Shown here: piece by piece, positions 7,917-17,019 of the stretch
Numbering within the stretch: position 1 is the stretch's first letter
Layout of the letters: the number at the start of each line of letters is the position of its first letter
NCBI GenBank assembly: GCA_021808525.1
Contig: JAKBBK010000030.1
Span: 1 to 35,589 of the forward strand
Length of the DNA stretch: 35,589 nucleotides
Source: Pseudomonadota bacterium
GTDB lineage: Bacteria > Pseudomonadota > Gammaproteobacteria > Burkholderiales > Burkholderiaceae_C
Direction: 5' to 3'
The notes under the pieces: model-generated
Seen by the model: only the letters and a program-made list of their open reading frames with translations
Database searches by the model: none
Told to the model about the DNA's origin: nothing
Position numbers and translations under genes: made by a program

Positions 7917-8624
7917 ATGTATGCATTGATCCCCGCCGCCGGTAGCGGTTCCCGCCTGGGCGCGGGAGTGCCCAAGCAGTACCTTCCGGTGGCCGGCGAG
8001 CCGATGCTGGCGCATCCGCTGCGCGCCTTGCTGGGCTGCGAGGATCTGCGGCGCATCGTGGTGGTGACCCAGGCCGGAGACGAATCCGCCCGCGAGGTGC
8101 TGGGCAGCGAGGCGCGCGCGGTGCTGGCGCCCTGCGGCGGCCCCAGCCGGGCGGCCAGCGTGCGCGCCGGGCTGGGCTGGCTGCTCGAGCACGGGGCCTC
8201 TCCTGGAGACTGGGTGCTGGTGCACGACGCCGCGCGCTGCTGCATCACCACGCAGGCCGTCCGGCGCCTCATCGACGCCTGCGTGCACGACGAGGTGGGG
8301 GGGCTGCTGGCCTTGCCGCTGGCCGACACCCTGAAGCGCCAGCGCGAGGGCACCGGTCCGGCGCGCGTGCAGGCCACCGTGCCGCGCAGCGGCCTGTGGC
8401 AGGCGCAGACTCCGCAGATGTTCCGCATCGGCATGCTGGCCGCGGCCCTGGATGCCAGCGCGGACCGGGAAATCACCGACGAGGCCTCGGCCATCGAGGG
8501 GCAGGGCCTGCGGCCGCTGCTGGTGCCCGGGGAAGCCTCGAACTTCAAGGTCACGCTGACGGGCGACCTGGAACTGGCCGACGCCGTGCTGCGCGCGCGC
8601 CGCGCCGCATGCGGGGGAGACTGA
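7917..8624 (+). CDS. ispD: 2-C-methyl-D-erythritol 4-phosphate cytidylyltransferase
   Basis: A 235-residue enzyme that joins CTP and methylerythritol phosphate in the MEP isoprenoid pathway. The nucleotide-binding signature IPAAGSGSRLGAGVPKQYLPV spans residues 5-25, with the catalytic Arg and Lys of the family. VLVHDAARCCIT matches the conserved HDAARP-type block, though the usual Pro is Cys here. The C-terminus carries ITDEASAIEGQG and the FKVTLTGDLELAD motif. ATG 7917 gives the canonical N-terminus. It is followed after three bases by ispF, the usual pairing. There is no Shine-Dalgarno site; see the divergent promoter entry. Confidence 0.96.
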   Translation: MYALIPAAGSGSRLGAGVPKQYLPVAGEPMLAHPLRALLGCEDLRRIVVVTQAGDESAREVLGSEARAVLAPCGGPSRAASVRAGLGWLLEHGASPGDWVLVHDAARCCITTQAVRRLIDACVHDEVGGLLALPLADTLKRQREGTGPARVQATVPRSGLWQAQTPQMFRIGMLAAALDASADREITDEASAIEGQGLRPLLVPGEASNFKVTLTGDLELADAVLRARRAACGGD

Positions 8625-8627
8625 CGG

Positions 8628-9125
8628 ATGGAAGGCAACTGGGAATACCGTGTGGGCCTGGGCGAGGACGTGCACGCCCTGGTGCCGGGCCGGCGCCTGG
8701 TGCTGGGCGGCGTGCAGGTTCCCCACCGGGCGGGGCTGCTCGGCCACTCCGACGCCGACGCCTTGCTGCATGCCATCACCGATGCGCTGCTGGGGGCCGC
8801 GGGGCTGGGGGACATCGGCACCCTGTTTCCCGACGACGATCCCCGCTTCCGGGGCGCCGATTCGCGCACCCTGCTGCGCCATGCCATGGCCCGCGTGCGC
8901 GAACATGGCTGGGAGCCGGTCAACGTCGACTGCACGGTCCGCGCGCAGGCGCCGCGCCTGGCCGGCCACCGCGAGGCGATGCGCGAGAGCATCGCCGCCA
9001 CGCTGGGCATCGAGCCGGCGCGGGTGAACGTGAAGGCCAAGACCTCCGAACGCCTGGGTTTCGTCGGGCGCGAGGAGGGCATCGCGACCAGCGCCGCCTG
9101 CCTGCTGCGACGCGCCACCGGCTGA
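8628..9125 (+). CDS. ispF: 2-C-methyl-D-erythritol 2,4-cyclodiphosphate synthase
   Basis: A 165-residue enzyme, the standard family length, forming methylerythritol cyclodiphosphate two steps after IspD. Metal ligands are D14 and H16 in GEDVHAL and H48 in [12 protein letters not shown]. Further conserved blocks are [14 protein letters not shown], the [10 protein letters not shown] substrate loop and the C-terminal [15 protein letters not shown]. It begins three bases after the ispD stop, so the two are one operon and ispD and ispF are probably made in matched amounts. Confidence 0.96.
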   Translation: MEGNWEYRVGLGEDVHALVPGRRLVLGGVQVPHRAGLLGHSDADALLHAITDALLGAAGLGDIGTLFPDDDPRFRGADSRTLLRHAMARVREHGWEPVNVDCTVRAQAPRLAGHREAMRESIAATLGIEPARVNVKAKTSERLGFVGREEGIATSAACLLRRATG

Positions 9126-9131
9126 AATTTC

Positions 9132-9160
9132 TTGTCCATGATGCGGCGCCGCATTACACT
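9132..9160 (+). promoter_or_regulatory. Candidate sigma-70 promoter of the ilvBHC operon
   Basis: TTGTCC (9132-9137) and TACACT (9155-9160) are separated by exactly 17 bases, the best -35/-10 pair seen in the window. It would start transcription near 9167 and leave a leader of about 230 bases before ilvB. It lies directly after ispF, separating the isoprenoid operon from the amino acid operon. Confidence 0.6.
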
Positions 9161-9212
9161 GCGTGCAGTTCCTGGGTTCGTGCTGATCACGGACCGAGCA
9201 AACGCCGGCTGA
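9138..9212 (+). CDS. Possible ilv leader peptide with Val-Leu-Ile codons
   Basis: A 24-codon frame (ATG 9138, stop 9210-9212) translates to MMRRRITLRAVPGF then VLITDRANAG. Codons for Val, Leu and Ile are consecutive at 9180-9188, just before a 7-bp stem whose first arm (CGCCGGC, 9203-9209) covers the last codons. This resembles attenuation control of branched-chain amino acid operons. Against it, the ATG lies inside the proposed promoter, so if that promoter is right only an internal GTG at 9180 (a 10-codon VLITDRANAG peptide) would be on the transcript. No ribosome binding site was found. Confidence 0.3.
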   Translation: MMRRRITLRAVPGFVLITDRANAG

Positions 9213-9229
9213 TCACCAACGGGCCGGCG
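9203..9229 (+). promoter_or_regulatory. GC-rich hairpin in the ilvB leader
   Basis: CGCCGGC (9203-9209) and GCCGGCG (9223-9229) form a 7-bp perfect stem with a 13-base loop in the long untranslated region before ilvB. A second, shorter stem (CCGGCA 9278-9283, TGCCGG 9297-9302) lies downstream. There is no U-tract after the first, so simple intrinsic termination is not supported. Confidence 0.4.
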
Positions 9230-9394
9230 CTTCCCGCGCGAGACCCCGATTCCGGTGCAGGAAAAGGGGGGCGCGGACCGGCAGGCATGCCATCGGTGCC
9301 GGCGGACCCGGGGAACGAGTCTCGAAAGCAGGTCACGAGCCTGTCTGGAGAGGCGCCTACGGTTTTTCGTCAGAGAAATTCAACGAGGCTTCTC

Positions 9395-11206
9395 ATGGAA
9401 ACAGCAACTGCCACCGCGCGCGGCGCGGCCCAGCCGTCCCCCACGGCCGAAAACTCCCCCTCCCAAGCATCCAGCCGAGCCGGCGCCGAACTCACGGGCT
9501 CCGAGATCCTGGTGCGCTGCCTGCAGCGCGAGGGCGTCAAGCACATCTGGGGCTATCCCGGCGGCGCCGTACTCTACATCTACGACGCGCTGTACAAGCA
9601 GAAGGACATCCAGCACGTGCTCGTGCGCCACGAGCAGGGCGCCGTGCATGCCGCCGACGGCTATGCCCGCGCCACCGGCGACGTGGGCGTGTGCATCGTC
9701 ACCTCGGGTCCCGGCGCCACCAATGCCGTCACCGGCATCGCCACCGCCTACATGGATTCGATCCCCATGGTGGTGATCACCGGCCAGGTGCCCACCCATG
9801 CGATCGGCCTGGACGCCTTCCAGGAATGCGACACCGTGGGCATCACCCGCCCCATCGTCAAGCACAACTTCCTGGTCAAGGACGTGCGCGACCTGGCCCT
9901 GACCATCAAGAAGGCCTTCCACATCGCGCGCAGCGGGCGCCCGGGGCCGGTGGTCGTGGACATTCCCAAGGACGTGTCGATCGCCACCACGGGCTTCCAC
10001 TACCCCGACGAGGTCAGCCTGCGCTCCTACAACCCGGTGCGCAAGGGCCACGGCGGACAGATCCGCAAGGCCGTGCAACTGTTGCTGCAGGCCAGGCGCC
10101 CCTATCTGTACAGCGGCGGCGGCGTGGTGCTGGCCGGTGCCTCCGACAAGCTGCGCCGGCTCGCCGAGCTGCTGCAGCTGCCCTGCACCAACACCCTGAT
10201 GGGCCTGGGGGCCATCGCCGGCAGCGATCCCAAGTTCCTGGGCATGCTGGGCATGCACGGCACCTACGAGGCCAACATGGCCATGCAGCACAGCGACGTG
10301 GTGCTGGCCGTGGGCGCGCGCTTCGACGACCGCGTGATCGGCAACCCGAAGGATTTCGCGCAGATCGAGCGCAAGATCGTGCACATCGACATCGATCCCT
10401 CGAGCATTTCCAAGCGCGTGAAGGTGGACGTGCCCATCGTCGGCGACGTGGGCGAGGTGCTGTCGGAGCTGATCGAGCAGATCGAGCAGCAGATGGCCGA
10501 GGGGCGCAAGCCCGACGCGCCGGCGATGGCCGCGTGGTGGAAGCAGATCAACGAGTGGCGCAAGCGCGACTGCCTGAGCTACGACAAGTCGGACGAGGTG
10601 ATCAAGCCCCAGCTCGTGATCCAGACTCTGCACGAGCTGACCCGCGAACGCGAGACCTACATCTGCTCCGACGTCGGCCAGCACCAGATGTGGGCCGCGC
10701 AGTACTACCCCTTCGAGCAGCCGCGCCGCTGGATCAACTCCGGAGGCCTGGGAACCATGGGCGTGGGCCTGCCCTACGCCATGGGCATCAAGCTGGCGCG
10801 CCCCGATGCCGAATGCGTGGTGATCACCGGCGACGGCTCGATCCAGATGAACATCCAGGAGCTGGCCACCTGCCTGCAGTACGGCACCGCGGTGAAGGTG
10901 CTGCTGCTCAACAACGGCTACCTGGGCATGGTTCGCCAGTGGCAGGAGATCGAGTACGCGGGGCGCTACTCGCATTCCTACATGGATTCGCTGCCCGATT
11001 TCGTCAAGCTGGCCGAGGCCTACGGCCACGTGGGCATGCGCGTGGACAAGCCCTCGCAGGTGCGCGAGGCGTTGAGCCGGGCGCTGGCCCTCAAGGATCG
11101 CACGGTGTTCATCGACTTCATCGTCGACCCGACCACCAATGTGTGGCCCATGGTGCAGGCCGGCAAGGGCATCACCAACATGCTGCTGGGTTCCGAGGAT
11201 CTTTGA
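9395..11206 (+). CDS. ilvB: Acetolactate synthase, large catalytic subunit
   Basis: The 603-residue TPP enzyme makes acetolactate or acetohydroxybutyrate from pyruvate, the first common step to valine, leucine and isoleucine. Visible are the catalytic glutamate in VRHEQGAVHAADGYAR, the FAD-associated middle domain (GARFDDRVIGN) and the TPP/Mg motif GDGSIQMNIQELATCLQYG ending in NN. ATG 9395 has GAGG at 9385-9388. The N-terminus carries about 35 extra Ala/Ser/Pro-rich residues before the conserved LTGSEILVRCLQREGV. It is first in ilvB-ilvH-ilvC, 101 bases before ilvH. Confidence 0.97.
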   Translation: METATATARGAAQPSPTAENSPSQASSRAGAELTGSEILVRCLQREGVKHIWGYPGGAVLYIYDALYKQKDIQHVLVRHEQGAVHAADGYARATGDVGVCIVTSGPGATNAVTGIATAYMDSIPMVVITGQVPTHAIGLDAFQECDTVGITRPIVKHNFLVKDVRDLALTIKKAFHIARSGRPGPVVVDIPKDVSIATTGFHYPDEVSLRSYNPVRKGHGGQIRKAVQLLLQARRPYLYSGGGVVLAGASDKLRRLAELLQLPCTNTLMGLGAIAGSDPKFLGMLGMHGTYEANMAMQHSDVVLAVGARFDDRVIGNPKDFAQIERKIVHIDIDPSSISKRVKVDVPIVGDVGEVLSELIEQIEQQMAEGRKPDAPAMAAWWKQINEWRKRDCLSYDKSDEVIKPQLVIQTLHELTRERETYICSDVGQHQMWAAQYYPFEQPRRWINSGGLGTMGVGLPYAMGIKLARPDAECVVITGDGSIQMNIQELATCLQYGTAVKVLLLNNGYLGMVRQWQEIEYAGRYSHSYMDSLPDFVKLAEAYGHVGMRVDKPSQVREALSRALALKDRTVFIDFIVDPTTNVWPMVQAGKGITNMLLGSEDL

Positions 11207-11214
11207 CTTTCGTG

Positions 11215-11280
11215 GCCGCCGCGTGATGCGGCGGCGTTCATGCGCTGGCCCCGGAGCCAGGCGCCGCTTACCGGCGGCGC
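11215..11280 (+). promoter_or_regulatory. Consecutive hairpins in the ilvB-ilvH spacer
   Basis: GCCGCCGC (11215-11222) and GCGGCGGC (11228-11235) make an 8-bp perfect stem with a 5-base loop. CTGGC/GCCAG (11245-11249, 11256-11260) and GCGCCGC/GCGGCGC (11261-11267, 11274-11280) follow. None has a U-tract. They may be RNA-processing or stability elements setting the ratio of ilvB to ilvH product. Confidence 0.5.
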
Positions 11281-11307
11281 GCGAAGCCCGGGGAGGAGAC
11301 TGAGTCC

Positions 11308-12958
<1,651 letters not shown>

Positions 12959-12999
12959 GGGTGGGCCCCCTCCGTCGCGGGGGGCGGCCCCCGCTCCGT

Positions 13000-13050
13000 C
13001 CCCCCGAGGGGGACGCACCCCGCCTTGGGGCGGCCCTGCGGCGGGTGTGC
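13000..13050. repeat. Third copy of the intergenic stem-loop repeat, with a different stem
   Basis: This copy keeps CCCCCGAGGGGG and the 17-base loop CTTGGGGCGGCCCTGCG (13024-13040), both found in the repeats at 1098-1249. The stem arms differ: GCACCCCGC (13015-13023) pairs with GCGGGTGTGC (13041-13050) with one bulged T, whereas the other copies use TCGAGAAAAC/GTTTTCTCGA. Confidence 0.7.
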
Positions 13051-13215
13051 TCTTGGCATTGGGGGGCGTGCGGTGAAGGGGGGCTTTCAGGCGGGTGGGG
13101 TCTTGGCGTTGGGGCCTTGCGGCGTTGCGCGGTGAAGGGGGGCTTTCAGGCGGGCGGGGTCTTGGCGTTGGGGCGTCGTGCGTGAGGGGAGACTTTCATG
13201 CGGGCTGGACCGGCG
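13034..13215. repeat. Tandem repeat with 59-base period
   Basis: The segments 13070-13115 and 13129-13174 match over about 46 bases with one difference (GGGTGGGG against GGGCGGGG). Degenerate partial units flank them at about 13034-13069 and 13185-13215. Each unit runs from GCGGTGAAGGGGGGCTTTCA to TCTTGGCGTTGGGG. It does not keep a reading frame and no coding role is proposed. Confidence 0.75.
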
Positions 13216-13505
13216 CTGGGGTGCCTTCGGCTCGTGGTCCATGCTGGTGGTGCGAGTGGGGGCTGCGGCGCGCGGGCGGGTGGCGTTCGGGGTGGCGAGC
13301 AGCGCAGGGGGGCAGGCGGCGCGCGCAGCGCGCTTCCAAGCTCATGGTTGCGGCAGCTGTCTGAGCGCAGCGCGATAGCGCGTAGCGAGTTCTGCCGCAC
13401 GCCTGCCCACCGAGCAGCGCAAGCGCAGTCGGGCCCGCAGGGGCCGACCACCCCGTCGCCGCCCGCCCGCGCGCCGCAGCCGCCGCTCGTGCGCGAGGGG
13501 CGCGG

Positions 13506-14192
13506 TCAGGCGGATCGACCGTGGATGCCGTCGAGCAGGAGGTCGACGCTGCGGCGGACCCAGGTTTCGCAGTCGGACGGGGACATGGCGTCGCCGATGC
13601 CCATGGCTCGCAACTGGGGCAGGGAGACCAGCAACTGCAGGAATTGCTGCGCGGCGAATTCGGCGTCGGTCGTGGGCAGCTCGGGCAGGTGCAGGCGCAT
13701 CAGGTCGACCAGGGTGCGCACCGCCTGTGCGCGGCCGCCGGACAAGGCGACGGCTCGAAGCAGGTCGGGGAATCGGTGGGATTCGCCGATGATCAGGCGG
13801 TACAGGGCCAGGACCTGCGGCGACAGCGCGGCCTGCAGCGTGCGGTTGCCGAAATCCTGCAGGTCGAGGCGCAAGGCTTCGACGCCCGCGGGAGCCGCGG
13901 CCTGCTCCTGGGCGCCGCGCGCCGTGCGCGCCGCCTGGGCAGGGCGCGCTCGTTCGACCACGCGGGCTACCACCGCCTGCACCAGCGCCGCCTTGTCCGC
14001 GAAGCGGTGATAGAAGGTGCGCTTGGAAACCCCGGCCCGGGCTGCCACGGCCTCGATGCTGGTGGCGCCATAGCCCTGGTCGAGCATCAGCTCCATCGCG
14101 GCGTCGAGAATGCGCTCGCCCAGCTGGGCGGCGGCCTCGCGGGAGGGGCGGCCGCCGCGCGAGGGGGCCGGCGCGGCGTCGACGGCGGACAT
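13506..14192 (-). CDS. TetR-family transcriptional regulator
   Basis: The 228-residue protein has an N-terminal TetR DNA-binding domain at about 25-75 (RILDAAMELMLDQGYGATS, then AVAARAGVSKRTFYHRFADK) and a helical ligand-binding C-terminus resembling AefR-type members. Its ATG (14192) overlaps the stop codon of the upstream exported-protein gene (TGATG), so the two are translationally coupled. An imperfect 22-base palindrome upstream of that gene is the natural candidate operator for autoregulation. The ligand is unknown. The N-terminal 18 residues are Ala/Pro-rich. Confidence 0.9.
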   Translation of the reverse strand: MSAVDAAPAPSRGGRPSREAAAQLGERILDAAMELMLDQGYGATSIEAVAARAGVSKRTFYHRFADKAALVQAVVARVVERARPAQAARTARGAQEQAAAPAGVEALRLDLQDFGNRTLQAALSPQVLALYRLIIGESHRFPDLLRAVALSGGRAQAVRTLVDLMRLHLPELPTTDAEFAAQQFLQLLVSLPQLRAMGIGDAMSPSDCETWVRRSVDLLLDGIHGRSA

Positions 14193-14584
14193 CAGCGATC
14201 GTCTTCGTGGTGCCAGGCGTCGCGGTGCCAGCCGCGGTGCCAGCCCTCGCCGCGCCCGTAATAGGCCGGGGCCGGGCGGTAGACGTAGGTCGGCGCCGGC
14301 GCGTAGACATAGGCGGGCGGAGGGGGCGGGGGCGCGTACACCACCGGAGGCGGTGCGTAGGCCACCGGAGGCGCCGCGTAGACGGGAGCCGGCGCGACCA
14401 CCTGGCCGCCGCCGAAGATGTACGGGGCGGCGATGGCTGCCGCTGCCAGGCCGACGATCGCGGCGGCGGGGCCGAATCCGTCGTCATCGTGGTGGTAGCC
14501 GTCGGCCCAGGCCGGAGCGGCGGTGCCCAGACCCAGCGCGATGCCGGCGATCAGGGCGATGCGGGGAATGCGCGGTACGTTCAT
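14192..14584 (-). CDS. Exported Tyr/Pro-rich protein of unknown function
   Basis: A 130-residue protein with a clear signal peptide (MNVPRIPRIALIAGIALGLG, cleavage probably after APAWA). After it come a His/Asp patch (DGYHHDDDG), a hydrophobic Ala/Gly helix (about 38-58) and a long Pro/Tyr/Val/Ala-rich region with YAPPP-type repeats, ending in a His/Trp/Arg-rich tail (GWHRGWHRDAWHHEDDR). The His-rich ends might bind metal, which is inference. AGGAG lies nine bases before the ATG. It is first in a two-gene unit with the TetR regulator. No family function is recognised. Confidence 0.75.
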   Translation of the reverse strand: MNVPRIPRIALIAGIALGLGTAAPAWADGYHHDDDGFGPAAAIVGLAAAAIAAPYIFGGGQVVAPAPVYAAPPVAYAPPPVVYAPPPPPPAYVYAPAPTYVYRPAPAYYGRGEGWHRGWHRDAWHHEDDR

Positions 14585-14658
14585 GATGCTGCTTCTCCTG
14601 GCTGCGACCGGCCGGTTCGACCGATCCATGTGCTGCACTGTAGACGCAGTTTTAACGC

Positions 14659-14680
14659 AACGCAACCGTACCGTTTCGTT
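14659..14680. promoter_or_regulatory. Candidate TetR operator, 22-base palindrome
   Basis: The site reads as AACGNAACNGT / ACNGTTNCGTT around a central GTAC, with 18 of 22 positions symmetric about 14669/14670. Its position 75 bases upstream of the first gene of the exported-protein/TetR pair, in an unusually AT-rich patch, suits an autoregulatory operator. Confidence 0.55.
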
Positions 14681-14766
14681 TAAGTGCAAAAAAAAGTAAC
14701 CGATTCGTGGGCGGCAGGGGCGCCGAGCTCATGGCTCCCGCGCCGCTGCCGCCGGACCTCCCGGGC

Positions 14767-15324
14767 TCAGCCGGGGTCGCGCATGGGTGGCAGGCTGCCG
14801 CAGGAGGGGGCCACCCAGCGGGCCTGGGCCTGGCCCGACACCGGGCCCTGCGCGCCCGTCACCTGGTAGGCCGAGTCGTAGGCGGTGGGCGAGGCGATGT
14901 GCAGCATGCCCTGGCCTTCGGCCGAAGGGGCGGTGCAGGAGTAGTGGAAACTCCAGTCCGTGGCATCGGGGTGCTTCCAGGCCACGTTGCAGTGCCCGGC
15001 CAGGTGCAGCGGGGGATGCCCGGCCGCCACCGATTTCGCATCCAGGCAGATCTGCAGCCCGCCGTGCGAATCCAGGCGCATGCCCTGCTTGCGCAGTTGC
15101 GCCTCGACCTGCGGGCGCGCCGACGGCGGCATGGCGCTGAGCATCTGGGCCAGGTTCATCTCCGGGCCGTTGCCGCGCCGGCTTTGCAGCGCGTAGTCCC
15201 ACAGGCCCGGGCGCAGCGCCTGGGAGCCGGCGGCGAGGGCGGCGGAGCCGAGGGGAAGCAGGGAGGCGCCGAGCAGGGCGCCGGCGAGGCCTGCCGGCCG
15301 GAAGATGCGCGAAAGCAGCGGCAT
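14767..15324 (-). CDS. DUF3617 family exported protein
   Basis: The 185-residue protein has a signal peptide ([20 protein letters not shown], cleaved near AALAA) and the DUF3617 start [12 protein letters not shown]. An internal [17 protein letters not shown] helix and four cysteines (CLDA, GHCNV, SCTAP, PSCGSL) follow, probably two periplasmic disulfides. The family has no established function. ATG 15324 was chosen over ATG 15348 because AAGGA precedes it by about nine bases and the signal peptide starts there. It reads toward the operator region of the TetR pair and diverges from psd. Confidence 0.82.
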   Translation of the reverse strand: MPLLSRIFRPAGLAGALLGASLLPLGSAALAAGSQALRPGLWDYALQSRRGNGPEMNLAQMLSAMPPSARPQVEAQLRKQGMRLDSHGGLQICLDAKSVAAGHPPLHLAGHCNVAWKHPDATDWSFHYSCTAPSAEGQGMLHIASPTAYDSAYQVTGAQGPVSGQAQARWVAPSCGSLPPMRDPG

Positions 15325-15407
15325 GCGAGGGTCCTTCGGGGGTGGCAAGAGCAGCGCAAAGCTTAACAGCCGTGCACCCGGCGGCCGGGCGCGGGCCCCG
15401 CGGCCGC

Positions 15408-15419
15408 TACACTTGCACC
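15408..15419 (+). promoter_or_regulatory. TACACT -10-like hexamer six bases before the psd ATG
   Basis: TACACT at 15408-15413 ends six bases before the start codon, and no Shine-Dalgarno sequence is present. Transcription would begin at or next to the A of the ATG, as for a leaderless mRNA. No convincing -35 hexamer is seen 17 bases upstream. Confidence 0.4.
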
Positions 15420-16103
15420 ATGGACTACCCGCATCCCATCCTGGCCCGCGAGGGCTGGCCTTTCATCGCCGCCGTGCTGGTGGCTTCCGCGCTGGCTTGG
15501 GTTTTCGCCGGTTTTGCCTGGTCGATCCCCCTGTGGGTCGTGTCGGTGTTCGTGATCCAGTTCTTTCGCGATCCGCCGCGTCCGATTCCGGCCGATCCGC
15601 TGGCCGTGCTCTCGCCCGCGGACGGGCGCATCGTCTCCCTGGGGCGCGCGCAGGATCCCTATGCCCAGCGCGAGGCCCTGCGCATCAGCGTGTTCATGAA
15701 CGTGTTCAACGTGCATTCGAACCGTTCCCCGGTGGACGGCGAGGTGGTGTCGGTGAACTATTTCCCCGGCCGGTTTTTCAATGCCGACCTGGACAAGGCC
15801 TCGCTGGAGAACGAACGCAACGCCGTGGTGCTGCGCTGCGAGTCGCGCACCGTGACCGTGGTGCAGGTGGCCGGGCTGATCGCGCGGCGCGTGCTGTGCT
15901 ACGTCGCGCCCGGCCAGAGCCTGCGCCGCGGCGAGCGCTTCGGTTTCATCCGCTTCGGCTCGCGTGTGGACCTGTACCTGCCGCCGGATGCCCGGGCGCT
16001 GGTGTCCATCGGCGACAAGGTGCACGCCAGCAGCACGGTGCTGGCCGAGTTCGCCGCGCCCATGCCGGCCCCGCAGTCCGCGCAGTCCGCGCAGTCCGCC
16101 TGA
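15420..16103 (+). CDS. psd: Phosphatidylserine decarboxylase, small (archaeal-type) form
   Basis: A 227-residue enzyme converting phosphatidylserine to phosphatidylethanolamine at the inner membrane. Two hydrophobic segments cover about 13-50, followed by [16 protein letters not shown] and [16 protein letters not shown]. The self-cleavage site is G180-S181 in [11 protein letters not shown], which yields the beta chain and the pyruvoyl alpha chain. The C-terminus ends in three perfect 9-base repeats encoding QSA. pssA starts ten bases later, so enzyme and substrate supplier are co-expressed. Confidence 0.95.
   Translation: MDYPHPILAREGWPFIAAVLVASALAWVFAGFAWSIPLWVVSVFVIQFFRDPPRPIPADPLAVLSPADGRIVSLGRAQDPYAQREALRISVFMNVFNVHSNRSPVDGEVVSVNYFPGRFFNADLDKASLENERNAVVLRCESRTVTVVQVAGLIARRVLCYVAPGQSLRRGERFGFIRFGSRVDLYLPPDARALVSIGDKVHASSTVLAEFAAPMPAPQSAQSAQSA
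16073..16099 (+). repeat. Three perfect 9-base repeats at the psd 3' end
   Basis: GCAGTCCGC is repeated three times at 16073-16081, 16082-16090 and 16091-16099, giving the QSAQSAQSA tail of Psd. Copy number changes would keep the frame. Confidence 0.85.
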
Positions 16104-16113
16104 GGAGTCCGCG

Positions 16114-17001
16114 ATGGCACGCAATGTGAGCCGCTTTCCCGACAGCCGCGCCAAGTCCCGCCTGCGCGCCCCGGCCGACGAGGAACCGGGGCTGGACCCC
16201 GGATTGCCCGACCCGGTCGAGGACGTCGCGCATGCCGGGCGCCGGCGCCGCGGCATCTACCTGCTGCCCAACTCCTTCACCGCGGCGGCCCTGTTCGCCG
16301 GTTTCTATGCCGTGGTGATGGCCATGGCCCAGGACTACGAGCGCGCCGCCGTGGCCATTTTCGGGGCCATGGTGCTGGACAGCCTGGACGGGCGCGTGGC
16401 CCGCATGACCCACACCCAGAGCGAGTTCGGCGCCCAGTTCGATTCCCTGGCCGACATGGTCTCCTTCGGCGCGGCGCCCGCGCTGATCATGTACCAGTGG
16501 TCCCTGCACGGCCTGGGCAAGCTGGGCTGGCTGGCCGCCTTCGTGTACTGCGCCGGTGCCGCGCTGCGCCTGGCGCGCTTCAACACCAACATCGGGGTGG
16601 TGGACAAGACCTACTTCCAGGGCCTGCCCAGCCCGGCCGCCGCGGCGCTGGTGGCCGGTTTCATCTGGGTGCTGGCCGATTCGCAGGTCAGCGGCATGCG
16701 CATCGAATGGGGGGCCTTCGCGGTCACCGCCTTCGCCGGCATGAGCATGGTCACCAACGTGCCCTTCTACAGTTTCAAGGCGGTGAGCCTGCGGCGCAGC
16801 GTGCCGTTCATCACCCTGTTCCTGATCGTGCTGCTCATCGGGCTCATCGCCTACCGTCCGCCGCTGGTGCTGTTCGGCCTGTTCTGCGCCTACGCGCTGT
16901 CGGGCTACGGCCTGTACGTCTGGCGCAAGCTGCAGGGGCGTTCGGTCAGCGTGATCTCCACCTCCACCGACGAACCCGACGAGCGGGGCCTGCACGGCTG
17001 A
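16114..17001 (+). CDS. pssA: CDP-diacylglycerol-serine O-phosphatidyltransferase
   Basis: A 295-residue membrane enzyme joining CDP-diacylglycerol and serine to phosphatidylserine, the substrate of Psd. The CDP-alcohol phosphotransferase signature D-G-R-x-A-R-x8-G-x3-D-x3-D is complete in LDGRVARMTHTQSEFGAQFD plus SLADMVSFG. Several membrane helices follow, such as SVPFITLFLIVLLIGLIAY. The first 45 residues are charged and extend beyond the usual N-terminus. ATG 16114 has GAGGAG at 16102-16107, and a start upstream would overlap psd. Confidence 0.96.
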   Translation: MARNVSRFPDSRAKSRLRAPADEEPGLDPGLPDPVEDVAHAGRRRRGIYLLPNSFTAAALFAGFYAVVMAMAQDYERAAVAIFGAMVLDSLDGRVARMTHTQSEFGAQFDSLADMVSFGAAPALIMYQWSLHGLGKLGWLAAFVYCAGAALRLARFNTNIGVVDKTYFQGLPSPAAAALVAGFIWVLADSQVSGMRIEWGAFAVTAFAGMSMVTNVPFYSFKAVSLRRSVPFITLFLIVLLIGLIAYRPPLVLFGLFCAYALSGYGLYVWRKLQGRSVSVISTSTDEPDERGLHG

Positions 17002-17019
17002 GGCCGCGCGGGGGCCCGC

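Larger units (their letters stand above)
12959..13505. other. Repeat-rich intergenic gap between ilvC and the TetR gene
   Basis: No credible gene is seen in these 547 bases. They hold a GC-rich hairpin just after ilvC (GGGGG 12980-12984, CCCCC 12988-12992), a diverged copy of the repeat found at 1098-1249, a 59-base tandem repeat (13034-13215), and a purine/pyrimidine-skewed block (about 13316-13500) that resembles dispersed intergenic sequence of related bacteria. Frames through it translate to Gly/Arg/Pro-rich low-complexity strings. Confidence 0.6.

Noticed and set aside
7829-9190. Upstream extension of mfd by about 450 codons
   Set aside because: The extension is antisense to ispD and ispF, is Ser/Arg/Pro-rich and lies beyond the normal Mfd N-terminus.
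13034-13215. CRISPR-like array
   Set aside because: The repeated part is longer than the non-repeated part, there are only two good units, and no cas genes are present.
13095-13505. Short frames in the repeat block after ilvC
   Set aside because: They are Gly/Arg-rich, do not track the 59-base repeat period in frame, and have no ribosome binding site.
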